The notes under the pieces are model-generated. The model made no database searches and was not told the origin of the DNA. It saw nothing but the letters and a program-made list of their open reading frames with translations. The position numbers and the translations under genes are program-made. Of a DNA stretch of 64,000 nucleotides, positions 53,528-63,893 are shown piece after piece. Every line of letters begins with the position of its first letter. Positions within the stretch are counted from its first letter, which is position 1. Source of the stretch: Enterobacteriaceae bacterium B14 (GTDB taxonomy: Bacteria; Pseudomonadota; Gammaproteobacteria; Enterobacterales; Enterobacteriaceae); the NCBI GenBank assembly GCA_000307305.1, contig DF158883.1, positions 62,001 through 126,000 of the forward strand, read 5' to 3'.

Positions 53528-53671
53528 AAATAAATCCGCAATCCTGATATTGATTTTAGAGTAATACGCAAAATGTTAGTGCAGATAACGGGGCAAGGTA
53601 TTTATTCTCTGAAATACAAGCTAACTATGTAATGGCGCGGTTAGCTTACAGCGCCAAATAATCACAACAAC

Positions 53672-53935
53672 TTATTTATAGATGACTGCAGTTGCATGCC
53701 AGTTACCATTCTCATAAGCCTCGGTGATGTGGTAAGCGCTAGCGCCTTGCTCATCTGCTTTTTTAGATAGTGCAGTTGCAGCATCAGCCAAGGTTCCATC
53801 AACGCCGCTTACGCTGATTGTACCTACTGACTGCAGGCTTTTAGCTTGCTCGCTGCTGATTGATTGAGCTGCAAATGAACTGAAAGAGAGAACCGAAAGA
53901 ATAGAAAGTGCTGCAATAGTAACTTTAGTTTTCAT
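53672..53935 (-). CDS. YhcN-like secreted DUF1471 protein, copy 1
   Basis: This 87-residue protein has a signal peptide (MKTKVTIAALSILSVLSFSSFAA, cleavage near residue 22-23) and one DUF1471 domain. The domain contains SLQSVGTISVSGVDG, ADEQGASAYHITEA and the ending WHATAVIYK. It is closest to E. coli YhcN, which also lies next to argR and is involved in acid and peroxide stress and biofilm. AGGAG precedes the ATG. It is a tandem paralogue of the gene at 54073, 137 bp apart. Its exact function is unknown. Confidence 0.88.
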   Translation of the reverse strand: MKTKVTIAALSILSVLSFSSFAAQSISSEQAKSLQSVGTISVSGVDGTLADAATALSKKADEQGASAYHITEAYENGNWHATAVIYK

Positions 53936-54072
53936 GATATTACTCCTTTTAATTTGAAATTTTCACTCACTATTTGAGATGACTCATGCATATAAGATGC
54001 GATGTTTTTATTCATCCCAAATAGCTCTAAATAATGCCTAATTTAGGTAGTTCACGGTGTTATATCGCGATA

Positions 54073-54336
54073 TTACTTGTACAGCTCGGCAGTAACGTGC
54101 CAGTTATCACCATTACGTGATTCAACGACACGGTATGCGCTAGCGCCTTGTTGGTCTGCTTTATCTGAAACTGCTTTAGCAATATCTGAAGGGGCATCAG
54201 CAATGCCGTTCAGAGTGATAGTACCTACGTTTTGCAGGCTGCTTGCTTGGCTGTAGTCAACTGACTGTGCTGCGAGAGCACCAAAAGACAGTACAGACAT
54301 TAGAGAAAGTGTGGCGATAGTGACTGAAGCTTTCAT
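54073..54336 (-). CDS. YhcN-like secreted DUF1471 protein, copy 2
   Basis: This 87-residue paralogue of copy 1 shares signal-peptide pattern, length and C-terminal WH.TA..YK. The central strand reads SLQNVGTITLNGIADA. I use the ATG at 54336 (MKASVTIATLSL), which has GAGGA 8 nt upstream; the longer frame to 54351 begins upstream of the Shine-Dalgarno sequence. It is the first gene of the pair, and a CRP-like site lies in its upstream region. A tandem duplication relative to the single E. coli yhcN is inferred. Confidence 0.88.
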   Translation of the reverse strand: MKASVTIATLSLMSVLSFGALAAQSVDYSQASSLQNVGTITLNGIADAPSDIAKAVSDKADQQGASAYRVVESRNGDNWHVTAELYK

Positions 54337-54477
54337 GATTATTATCCTCAAACGGTTTTGTTATAGATTTTGTTTATGGGGCTCTCACCTATGCATATTT
54401 ATGTTAATGCAATGTTGCTTTATCGAGAATTGCAGGTGACTCGATGTTAATTTTTAGGTGAGTGTCTTATTAATTAG

Positions 54478-54493
54478 TGTGACTAACATCACG
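54478..54493 (-). promoter_or_regulatory. CRP-like site upstream of the yhcN-like pair
   Basis: TGTGA-CTAACA-TCACG matches 9 of 10 conserved positions of the CRP dyad. It lies 141 bp before the copy 2 start. A possible TTCACA-16-TATAGT promoter on the minus strand lies just upstream of it, around 54501-54528, which would place the site downstream of that start. Activation versus repression cannot be told. No other ORF is present in the 54337-54759 gap. Confidence 0.4.
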
Positions 54494-54759
54494 GAAGTTA
54501 CTATACACTTAGTTTTCAAATTGTGAATAGCACGCTAATGGTAAGGTAGGTTATTTTACCTTTTGGTACTATTTATTGGTGTTTATTTGTATGAAAAATG
54601 CTTTATTTTCATATTGATATTGATATTTGACGAAAAATGCTATTTTCATTTCTAGGTATTTGGGCATAGAAAATGGTTAAGGCATTGCCCGAATTTGACG
54701 ATTTGAGGTAGGGATAGAGAGAGGAGAAAAGGCGTGATGGATACACGCCTTATAATGGT

Positions 54760-55230
54760 TTATAGCTCTTGTTCGAAGAGGCTTAAGATGGCTTCATAGA
54801 GTTGTACTACGGTAAAACCTTTGGCTGGAGTAGTGAAAATCGTATCATCCCCAGCAATAGTACCTAAAATACCTTCGGCTTTACCTAATGAGTCTAGTAG
54901 GCGGGCGATGAGCTGTGCTGCTCCTGGGCTAGTATGAATAACGATGACAGAGTCATTGTGATCAACATCAAGAACAAGATTTTTTAACGGGCTGCTCGTT
55001 GTCGGTACGCCTAATTCAGTGGGAAGACAGTACACCATCTCCATTTTTGCATTGCGTGTGCGAACGGCACCAAATTTAGTCAGCATGCGTGAGATTTTAG
55101 ACTGGTTGATATTCTCAAAGCCTTCATCTTGCAACGCTTGCACAATCTCACCTTGAGAACCAAATTTCTCTTCTTTCAAAAGTGCTTTAAATGCTTTAAC
55201 TAAATCTTCTTGTTTTACGGGGTTACGCAT
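54760..55230 (-). CDS. argR: Arginine repressor ArgR
   Basis: This hexameric arginine-dependent repressor of the arg regulon is also an XerCD accessory factor. The 156-residue protein has an N-terminal winged helix ([18 protein letters not shown], recognition helix near [16 protein letters not shown]). The C-terminal arginine-binding domain carries [16 protein letters not shown] and [10 protein letters not shown]. The start at 55230 matches E. coli exactly in length; the frame upstream to 55293 runs across the operator. ARG boxes upstream imply autoregulation. Confidence 0.97.
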   Translation of the reverse strand: MRNPVKQEDLVKAFKALLKEEKFGSQGEIVQALQDEGFENINQSKISRMLTKFGAVRTRNAKMEMVYCLPTELGVPTTSSPLKNLVLDVDHNDSVIVIHTSPGAAQLIARLLDSLGKAEGILGTIAGDDTIFTTPAKGFTVVQLYEAILSLFEQEL

Positions 55231-55255
55231 CTTTGCACCTGATATCAATATGTCG

Positions 55256-55294
55256 TGAGTTTTTATTGTGCATAAATTTGAATTTTTATGCAAA
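55256..55294 (-). promoter_or_regulatory. Tandem ARG boxes of argR
   Basis: On the minus strand TTTGCATAAAAATTCAAA (55277-55294) is a strong ARG box. A weaker one, beginning ATGCACAATA, follows after 3 bp (55256-55273). Two 18-bp boxes separated by 3 bp is the canonical ArgR operator. The pair resembles the E. coli argR operator as I remember it. Confidence 0.8.
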
Positions 55295-56635
<1,341 letters not shown>

Positions 56636-56666
56636 CGCACCGCTTATTACGTCGCTCAATAGATTT

Positions 56667-56708
56667 AAAATCCGCCCCACAACAGGTTGTGGAATGGCGG
56701 ATTTTTTT
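56667..56708. terminator. Bidirectional terminator between mdh and sfsB
   Basis: AAAATCCGCC pairs with GGCGGATTTT. Inside that stem CCACAAC pairs with GTTGTGG, giving a hairpin of about 17 bp with A-run and T-run flanks. Confidence 0.92.
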
Positions 56709-56970
56709 ATTTGTTTCTGATTAGGCTTTTTCGATCTAGTAGCGTTTGTGTCTCAGGATCAAAGTAGCGGCTTGGCCAAATCTCCGACGGGTGTATTTTT
56801 AACGCATCAGCAATAAGCCATTCCCCTTTAGGCCACGGACGTGCTAATGCATTAGACAATGTCGATGGACTTAAACCAGCGTTACGTGAGACGGCTGCAA
56901 GCGTTGTACCTTGCTTACGTAGCGATGCGATGATATCCGCAGGATGCCAGTCTTCCTTCCTCAACTGCAT
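56707..56970 (-). CDS. sfsB: Ner-family regulator SfsB (Nlp)
   Basis: This 87-residue helix-turn-helix protein of the phage Mu Ner family has core WHPADIIASLRKQGTTLAAVSR and LSPSTLSNALARPWPKGE. It closely matches E. coli SfsB/Nlp, which when overexpressed activates maltose genes. As in E. coli it lies near ispB. It overlaps the right edge of the mdh terminator. It diverges from the first Mu-type HTH gene, and the gap between them carries a 19-bp element repeated before the second such gene. Confidence 0.93.
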   Translation of the reverse strand: MQLRKEDWHPADIIASLRKQGTTLAAVSRNAGLSPSTLSNALARPWPKGEWLIADALKIHPSEIWPSRYFDPETQTLLDRKSLIRNK

Positions 56971-56991
56971 TTTTTTATTCCTTTTTTTGTG

Positions 56992-57010
56992 TAATCTAGT
57001 AGTTTGTTAG
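56992..57010. repeat. 19-bp upstream element, copy 1 (candidate operator)
   Basis: TAATCTAGTAGTTTGTTAG is repeated with a single mismatch at 57745-57763. It lies 22 bp from the sfsB start codon and 149 bp before the first Mu-type HTH gene. This position would let a bound protein govern both promoters. Confidence 0.6.
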
Positions 57011-57096
57011 TGGGACAGCTAACAACTCTTCGTTATGCGTTAACTCAGAATTATTTTTAGGAAACTTAATATCAACAAATTATCCTAAAAAATCAA

Positions 57097-57110
57097 TTCA
57101 TTTGCCCAAT
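57097..57110 (+). repeat. Second shared upstream block, copy 1
   Basis: TTCATTTGCCCAAT recurs as TTCATTTGCTCAAT at 57806-57819. With the 19-bp element it shows that the duplication included the upstream regions. The distance between the two blocks differs: about 105 bp here and 61 bp in copy 2. Confidence 0.5.
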
Positions 57111-57158
57111 TTTAAGAATCATTAAGTTGATGCGGTGCATAAAAGAGAAAGAAAATTT

Positions 57159-57545
57159 ATGAAAAAGGAATGGTTTTCAACAATGGAACTCGCCGGTGTT
57201 GGTGGTTTGCCTTCAACAATTCAAGGCATCAACCAAAAAGCAAAGCGTGAGGATTGGAAAAGCCGGAAGCGTTTAGGTGTTCAGGGAAAAGCACTTGAGT
57301 ATCATATCGATAGCCTTCCTAATGATGCTCGTCATCTGCTGTTTCTAAAAGATAATGGAGGTATTTATAGCCCCTCTGCGCAGGAGCCGCTTGCAGTCTG
57401 GATTGCAACCTATCACCAGCTCACTCTTTCAGAGAGAGAACAGGTTATCGGCCTGATTATGCGTAAGGGTATCAGTGGATTAATGGAGCAGTTATGTATC
57501 CATCGTGAGGATAAATATCCGTTATCTGATGAGCAAAAAGAGTAG
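57159..57545 (+). CDS. Stand-alone Mu-type HTH (MuA/Mu repressor N-terminal-like) protein, copy 1
   Basis: Residues 1-55 of this 128-residue protein form the winged-helix DNA-binding domain that starts phage MuA transposase and resembles the Mu repressor. The domain reads MELAGVGGLPSTIQGINQKA, then W.SRKRLGVQG.A.EY...SLP. The catalytic domains of MuA are absent. The C-terminal part (about 80-115, PLAVWIATYHQLTLSEREQV) is shared only with the next gene. I use the ATG at 57159; a GTG at 57135 adds eight residues. The Shine-Dalgarno sequence is weak. A host regulator derived from a Mu-like phage is inferred. Confidence 0.8.
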   Translation: MKKEWFSTMELAGVGGLPSTIQGINQKAKREDWKSRKRLGVQGKALEYHIDSLPNDARHLLFLKDNGGIYSPSAQEPLAVWIATYHQLTLSEREQVIGLIMRKGISGLMEQLCIHREDKYPLSDEQKE

Positions 57546-57744
57546 TTTTATATGCATTGTATTTCTCTAACTTTCCTTTCCATCCCCCTTTCTACATTTC
57601 TTGCATGTTCAATAGGATAACTCTTACTTAAGTCGAAGCTTATATCCCCGTATGACCCATTCCAATCGCTTATTTCTTTCTGTTTTTATGACTAAATTTC
57701 ATATTTAACACATAAAACTTATTTTTTAGATTCCATTTTTTTCT

Positions 57745-57763
57745 TAATCTAGTAGTTTATTAG
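57745..57763. repeat. 19-bp upstream element, copy 2 (candidate operator)
   Basis: TAATCTAGTAGTTTATTAG differs from the copy at 56992-57010 at one position. It lies 130 bp before the second Mu-type HTH gene, in the same orientation. Confidence 0.6.
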
Positions 57764-57805
57764 CCGAATAACTAAAGATTACCTATAACGCGTTATTTTT
57801 AAACG

Positions 57806-57819
57806 TTCATTTGCTCAAT
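57806..57819 (+). repeat. Second shared upstream block, copy 2
   Basis: TTCATTTGCTCAAT matches the block at 57097-57110 with one mismatch. It lies 74 bp before the copy 2 start codon. Confidence 0.5.
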
Positions 57820-57893
57820 CCTTTCTTAAAGATACCACGTTATAAAAGTGCCTCCGGTTCTATGGATAGAGAGAAAAGAGAAGAAAATAGCTT

Positions 57894-58256
57894 ATGGAAA
57901 AAGAGTGGTTTGCAACGAAGGAGCTTGCTGGGATAGGCGGTTTACCGTCTACATCTCAAGGTATAAATCAGAAAGCGAAGCGTGAAAAATGGGAAGGTCG
58001 CCAACGGCTGGGTATACAAGGAGGAAAGGCGATTGAATACCATATTGAAAGCCTACCTAATGATATCCGTAGCCTATTGCACTTAAGAGAGCAGAAGGCA
58101 TCGTATCACCCAAGAGAAGAGCAGGATCCGCTCGCGGTCTGGATAACGGCGTTTCATCAACTTACCGTAATCGAAAGAGAGCGTTTGATTCATCTCATTA
58201 TTCGAGATGGTATTAATGGATTGATATCTAAGCTTTCACTAAATGATGATGAGTGA
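57894..58256 (+). CDS. Stand-alone Mu-type HTH (MuA/Mu repressor N-terminal-like) protein, copy 2
   Basis: This 120-residue paralogue of the gene at 57159 starts MEKEWFATKELAGIGGLPST. Its segment GGKAIEYHIESLP matches MuA (GGKAIEY...SLP, from memory) better than copy 1 does, which has lost one glycine. The C-terminal PLAVWITAFHQLTVIERERL is conserved between the copies, so it is probably a functional oligomerisation or effector segment. A 13-bp hairpin follows the stop. No phage genes surround it. Confidence 0.8.
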   Translation: MEKEWFATKELAGIGGLPSTSQGINQKAKREKWEGRQRLGIQGGKAIEYHIESLPNDIRSLLHLREQKASYHPREEQDPLAVWITAFHQLTVIERERLIHLIIRDGINGLISKLSLNDDE

Positions 58257-58260
58257 CAAA

Positions 58261-58297
58261 CAATACCCGTCATAGCATGAAAACATGACGGGTATTG
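58261..58297. terminator. Bidirectional terminator between Mu-type HTH copy 2 and ispB
   Basis: CAATACCCGTCAT pairs with ATGACGGGTATTG as a perfect 13-bp stem with an 11-nt loop. The plus strand reaches a T-tract (CTTTTTT) some 15 nt later. Confidence 0.75.
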
Positions 58298-58309
58298 ATA
58301 TCTGCTTTT

Positions 58310-59281
58310 TTAAAAACTTCTCTGTACTGCGATCCTCGCTAACCCTTCTAGCGCAGCTCTGTAGTCGCTCTTTGGTAGTATTTGAAGTGCGGCAATGGCT
58401 TTGTTGGACTCTTCTTCTGCTCTCTTGTGAGTATAGATAAGAGAACCACACTGTTGCATAGCGTCTAAAACGGGCTCTAACAGATGGCGCCCATTCCCTT
58501 GCTCGATGGCTTCTCTAATCATTGTGGCTTGTTCAGGCGTGCCATTACGCATCGCATGGAGCAATGGCATGGTCGGTTTACCTTCATTTAAGTCATCACC
58601 GACATTTTTTCCGAGCTTCGCATCATTTGCCGAGTAATCCAGCAAATCATCAATAAGCTGAAATGCGGTGCCTAAATAGCGACCATAATCTTTCAATGCC
58701 AGCTCTTGCTCTGGTGTTGCTGAAGCAAGAATGGCTGAAGATTGTGCTGCGGCTTCAAAGAGACGGGCTGTTTTGCTGTAGATAACCCGCATATAGCTCT
58801 CTTCGGTGATATCAGGATCATTACAGTTCATTAATTGCAGTACTTCACCTTCTGCAATAACGTTAGTGGCTAATGACATTAACTCAAGCACTCGCATAGA
58901 GCCTAGGCTGGTCATCATCTGGAATGAACGGGTGTAGATAAAGTCGCCAACCAGCACACTCGCAGCATTGCCAAATGCGGCATTCGCTGTTGCTTTGCCG
59001 CGTCTCATGTCCGATTCATCGACGACATCATCGTGCAATAAGGTTGCGGTGTGAATGAATTCGATAAGGGCAGCAACAGTAATGTGTTTATCGCCTTGAT
59101 AATCGAGTGCACGTGCTGCAAGCACTGCTATCATCGGGCGAATGCGTTTGCCGCCACCGCTAATGATGTAATGCCCTAGCTGGTTGATAAGGACGACATC
59201 AGAATTCAGTTGTGCCAAGATTGCGGCATCAACTGCCTGCATATCCTGTTCCGTGATTTGGGTAATCTGTTCTAGATTCAT
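58310..59281 (-). CDS. ispB: Octaprenyl diphosphate synthase
   Basis: IspB extends farnesyl diphosphate to the C40 side chain of ubiquinone and menaquinone. The 323-residue trans-prenyltransferase has the first Asp-rich motif in LLHDDVVDESDMRRG and the second in QLIDDLLDYSAN. The conserved GGGKRIRP lies near the N-terminus. The length equals E. coli IspB. It diverges from rplU, as in E. coli. Confidence 0.98.
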   Translation of the reverse strand: MNLEQITQITEQDMQAVDAAILAQLNSDVVLINQLGHYIISGGGKRIRPMIAVLAARALDYQGDKHITVAALIEFIHTATLLHDDVVDESDMRRGKATANAAFGNAASVLVGDFIYTRSFQMMTSLGSMRVLELMSLATNVIAEGEVLQLMNCNDPDITEESYMRVIYSKTARLFEAAAQSSAILASATPEQELALKDYGRYLGTAFQLIDDLLDYSANDAKLGKNVGDDLNEGKPTMPLLHAMRNGTPEQATMIREAIEQGNGRHLLEPVLDAMQQCGSLIYTHKRAEEESNKAIAALQILPKSDYRAALEGLARIAVQRSF

Positions 59282-59426
59282 TGTATTTTTTCAGCAGTCT
59301 TTGCCAATCCTATAATGACCGGGGAATAAACCGGCAGCGCTTAACCTGATTGTACTTGAAAAATCACTTAGATAAACGTTAGGAAACGAACTGAGCTTTT
59401 TTTCTTCTTGGGCAGTTATTCTGCTC

Positions 59427-59455
59427 TTGTCATTGCGAATCTTTTTGCGTAGAAT
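59427..59455 (+). promoter_or_regulatory. Promoter of rplU-rpmA
   Basis: TTGTCA (59427-59432) and TAGAAT (59450-59455) are spaced by 17 bp, with the GC-rich discriminator TCGCGCCC. The leader before rplU is about 70 nt and has several short repeats but no feature I can name. Confidence 0.75.
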
Positions 59456-59531
59456 TCGCGCCCTATTATGAATATTTATAGCGCGCTCTGGGCAACAATA
59501 TTCCGGGTGTGCGGAAATGCGGAGTTTTATC

Positions 59532-59843
59532 ATGTACGCGGTTTTCCAAAGTGGTGGCAAACAACACCGAGTCAGCGAAGGCCAAACCCTTCGCCTGGAA
59601 AAGCTGGACATTGCAACCGGTGAATCCGTTGAGTTTGACCAGGTTCTTATGGTCGCTAACGGTGAAGTTATCAACATCGGTGTTCCTTATGTGGACGGTG
59701 GCAAAGTTACAGCTGAAGTTGTTGCGCATGGTCGTGGCGAGAAAATTAAGATCGTTAAGTTTCGTCGTCGTAAGCACTATCGTAAACAACAGGGCCATCG
59801 TCAGTGGTTCACTGAAGTTAAAATTACTGGTATCAGCGCTTAA
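59532..59843 (+). CDS. rplU: 50S ribosomal protein L21
   Basis: This 103-residue protein begins [20 protein letters not shown] and ends with the basic [20 protein letters not shown] region that binds 23S rRNA. The ATG at 59532 gives the E. coli length; the in-frame start at 59517 adds five unconserved residues. It is followed 18 bp later by rpmA, with AGGAG between. Confidence 0.98.
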   Translation: MYAVFQSGGKQHRVSEGQTLRLEKLDIATGESVEFDQVLMVANGEVINIGVPYVDGGKVTAEVVAHGRGEKIKIVKFRRRKHYRKQQGHRQWFTEVKITGISA

Positions 59844-59849
59844 GTTTAG

Positions 59850-60119
<270 letters not shown>

Positions 60120-60142
60120 GTTTTTCGAGTTTTGACGGATTA

Positions 60143-60170
60143 AAGCCCTGCAACTATTGCAGGGCTTTTT
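60143..60170 (+). terminator. Terminator after rpmA
   Basis: AAGCCCTGCAA and TTGCAGGGCTT pair around CTA and run into TTT. Confidence 0.92.
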
Positions 60171-60200
60171 ACTTTCTGGGTTGAAAAACCGGGAAGAGAA

Positions 60201-61157
60201 ATGAGAACAGTACAAACACCTTGGCTAGGTATTATTCTTGCACTGACGACCGCAGTTTTCTGGGGTGCTCTACCTATAGCCATGAAGCAAGTTTTAGCCG
60301 TGATGGAGCCACAGACAATCGTCTGGTATCGCTTTTCCATTGCAGCAGTAGGTTTAGGCATTATTTTATCAATAAGAGGCCAACTTCCTCCGATGCGAAT
60401 TTTCAGGCGTCGCCGGTGGTTGATCTTATTGGTTGTGGCAACGTTGGGGTTGTGCGGGAACTTTGTGTTCTTCAGCTCATCCCTACAGTATCTCAGCCCG
60501 ACGGCATCTCAGGTTATTGGGCAACTTTCTCCTGTAGGGATGATGATTGCCAGTGTTTTGGTTTTAAAAGAACCAATGCGCTTTTCTCAAGTGATTGGTG
60601 CCTTGATGCTGGTAACAGGCCTGGTGCTATTTTTTAATCAAAACTTGATTGAGATATTTACCCGCTTAACAGATTACACGCTTGGGGTACTGCTTGGTGT
60701 ATGTGCGGCAACGGTGTGGGTTTGTTATGGCGTGGCACAAAAAGTATTGCTACGGCGATTAGCATCACAGCAAATCCTATTTTTATTGTACACTTTATGT
60801 GCACTACTGCTGTTGCCAATGGCTTCATTCGATACAGTTCTGAAGCTCAACGGTTGGCAGTTCGCCTGTTTACTTTTTTGTGGTCTGAATACGTTGATCG
60901 CTTATGGTGCCTTAGCGGAGGCGATGTCACGCTGGCAGGCAACTCAAGTCAGCGCTTTAATCACGCTAACCCCGTTATTTACACTGCTATTTTCAGATTT
61001 ACTCGCTTTAGCACTACCCGATGTTTTTAGCATGCCTGCATTAAATTGGATAGGTTATGTCGGCGCTGTGGTGGTTGTGGCTGGGGCGATGTTGTCTGCA
61101 ATTGGTCATCGGCTGTTGCCGGGGCGTCGAAAAGAACAAAAGTCGGTTGCGGAATAG
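60201..61157 (+). CDS. yhbE: EamA/DMT-family transporter YhbE
   Basis: This 318-residue protein has ten predicted membrane helices formed by two EamA repeats (residues about 8-140 and 155-290). It carries the typical WGALPIAMKQ entry and the SAL.TL.PLF.LL segment. Members export metabolites such as amino acids; the substrate of YhbE is unknown. It lies between rpmA and obgE, as in E. coli, and starts 81 bp after rpmA. Confidence 0.92.
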   Translation: MRTVQTPWLGIILALTTAVFWGALPIAMKQVLAVMEPQTIVWYRFSIAAVGLGIILSIRGQLPPMRIFRRRRWLILLVVATLGLCGNFVFFSSSLQYLSPTASQVIGQLSPVGMMIASVLVLKEPMRFSQVIGALMLVTGLVLFFNQNLIEIFTRLTDYTLGVLLGVCAATVWVCYGVAQKVLLRRLASQQILFLLYTLCALLLLPMASFDTVLKLNGWQFACLLFCGLNTLIAYGALAEAMSRWQATQVSALITLTPLFTLLFSDLLALALPDVFSMPALNWIGYVGAVVVVAGAMLSAIGHRLLPGRRKEQKSVAE

Positions 61158-61173
61158 CGCAGTCGGATAATGA

Positions 61174-62367
<1,194 letters not shown>

Positions 62368-62392
62368 TCCGCGTTATTTATAAATAGAATTG

Positions 62393-62417
62393 AGGGCAGC
62401 TAAGGCTGCCCTTTTTT
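62393..62417. terminator. Terminator of obgE
   Basis: AGGGCAGC pairs with GCTGCCCT around a 3-nt loop, followed by TTTTT. It sits between convergent obgE and dacB. Confidence 0.92.
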
Positions 62418-62459
62418 GTAACGGCCTGCTTTAAACGTGCATCGTTGTTTAGATAGGCG

Positions 62460-63893
62460 TTAGTTATTTTGATAAATATCTTTGTAAAGACGGCTTTCGA
62501 AACGAACCAAAGGTGCTCGACGCTGATTATGTTCTTGAGGTGGAACGGCATAACCAGAAAGGAATTGAACAAATGCTACTTTCTGCCCGCTGGCGGTAGT
62601 TATGAAGCCAGCAAGGTTATATACCCCTTGCAGCGCCCCTGTTTTAGCGGAAACTTTGCCATTCACGCCTGCCTCATGTAATCCACCGCGATAGCGTAAC
62701 GTCCCGTCATAGCCTGCGAGTGGCAACATAGAGATAAAATCGAGTGACTGATCATTTTGTGCAATATATTGCAAAACTTGCATCATGGTTGCTGGGCTGA
62801 TGAGGTTATGGCGTGATAGCCCTGAGCCATCGGCCAAGACGGTATTACCCCATTTCACCCCTGCTTTCTGGCTAAGAACCTGCCTAACGGCATCGGAACC
62901 TGAGCGCCAAGTGCCCGGAACACCAAATCGTTCGCGACCAATGGTGCGAAATACTGTATCGGCAATCATATTGTCAGATTTTTTTAGCATGACTTTCAGT
63001 AAATCATGCAGGCGGGCTGATTGAGCTTGAGCGAGCACGGCGCCTATTACACTGGGCGTTTTTTGCTGTCTCAGATGCCCATTTATTGTGATTTCTGCCT
63101 GAACAAGCTCCGCTTTGACGATTGCACCGACATAGCTTGCGCCATTTTGGACGGCAAAGGCGAGAGGTAAAGGTTCGGAGCGTTGGGACAGGCAACCTGT
63201 AATGGTATAGCGATTTAATTCGCCTGGAACGACATCTAACTCACAATATTTCCCTTCAGTAGAGCCTCTGGCAAGGGTTTTAACCTCGCTAAACATATTC
63301 ACTGGATAGTAGGAGGCGACGCGTATAAACGCGGGGTCACCAACTGTAGGCGCGCTATAAAGTGAGACAGAGAAACAGTTACGATCGACTATTGCCGCAG
63401 CGGGTGGAGCGCTAAAGCACTGTGTCATGTCGTTCCACGGCCAACCGGGCGCTTTATCATGGCTGGCAAATGCCGAGGTATCGATAACAACATCGCCTTT
63501 GATCTCTTTTACACCTTGGCGTTTTAAGGCTTGTACCATGTTACGTATTTGTTGACGTGTAAGGGTTGGATCACCGGTAAAGCGTGCGATAAGATCGCCA
63601 TCGAGAGTGCCGTTATTTATGCTGGCTTGGCTCTCAAACGTGGTGTTGAATCGATAATCTGGCCCGAGTTGTAACAGCGCCGCCAAGCCAGTAATCACTT
63701 TTTGTGTACTGGCTGGAAGTGCCATTTGCTGTCCGTGATAATCCACTGTAGGGGAAGGGGCACCTATTTTTTGTGCCATAAAGGCTAAATTTGCCCCATC
63801 CGGTAAGTATTGTATGTAGTTTTCAACTTGTGCTGCTTGGGCGCTAAAAGAACAAAAGCAAACTAATCCACTGACAATTCGATAAAAAGGCAT
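62460..63893 (-). CDS. dacB: D-alanyl-D-alanine carboxypeptidase/endopeptidase (PBP4)
   Basis: DacB is a periplasmic class C penicillin-binding protein that trims and cleaves peptidoglycan cross-links. The 477-residue precursor has a signal peptide (cleavage near AQAAQ, 18-22). The catalytic S-x-x-K is STQK (Ser62), the SxN is in KKSDN, and the KTG is in SAKTGALQG. The start at 63893 gives the E. coli length; a frame to 63941 adds 16 unconserved residues. Neither start has a good Shine-Dalgarno sequence. It faces obgE; greA would lie beyond the right edge. Confidence 0.95.
   Translation of the reverse strand: MPFYRIVSGLVCFCSFSAQAAQVENYIQYLPDGANLAFMAQKIGAPSPTVDYHGQQMALPASTQKVITGLAALLQLGPDYRFNTTFESQASINNGTLDGDLIARFTGDPTLTRQQIRNMVQALKRQGVKEIKGDVVIDTSAFASHDKAPGWPWNDMTQCFSAPPAAAIVDRNCFSVSLYSAPTVGDPAFIRVASYYPVNMFSEVKTLARGSTEGKYCELDVVPGELNRYTITGCLSQRSEPLPLAFAVQNGASYVGAIVKAELVQAEITINGHLRQQKTPSVIGAVLAQAQSARLHDLLKVMLKKSDNMIADTVFRTIGRERFGVPGTWRSGSDAVRQVLSQKAGVKWGNTVLADGSGLSRHNLISPATMMQVLQYIAQNDQSLDFISMLPLAGYDGTLRYRGGLHEAGVNGKVSAKTGALQGVYNLAGFITTASGQKVAFVQFLSGYAVPPQEHNQRRAPLVRFESRLYKDIYQNN

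Larger units (their letters stand above)
57546..57893. other. Gap between the two Mu-type HTH genes
   Basis: This 348-bp gap has a pyrimidine-rich left half and contains the repeated upstream elements of copy 2. I see no ORF or terminator hairpin. Confidence 0.5.

Noticed and set aside
57159-58256. Transposase genes of a Mu-like element
   Set aside because: Only the N-terminal DNA-binding domain of MuA is present in each ORF; no catalytic core, MuB or end repeats were seen.
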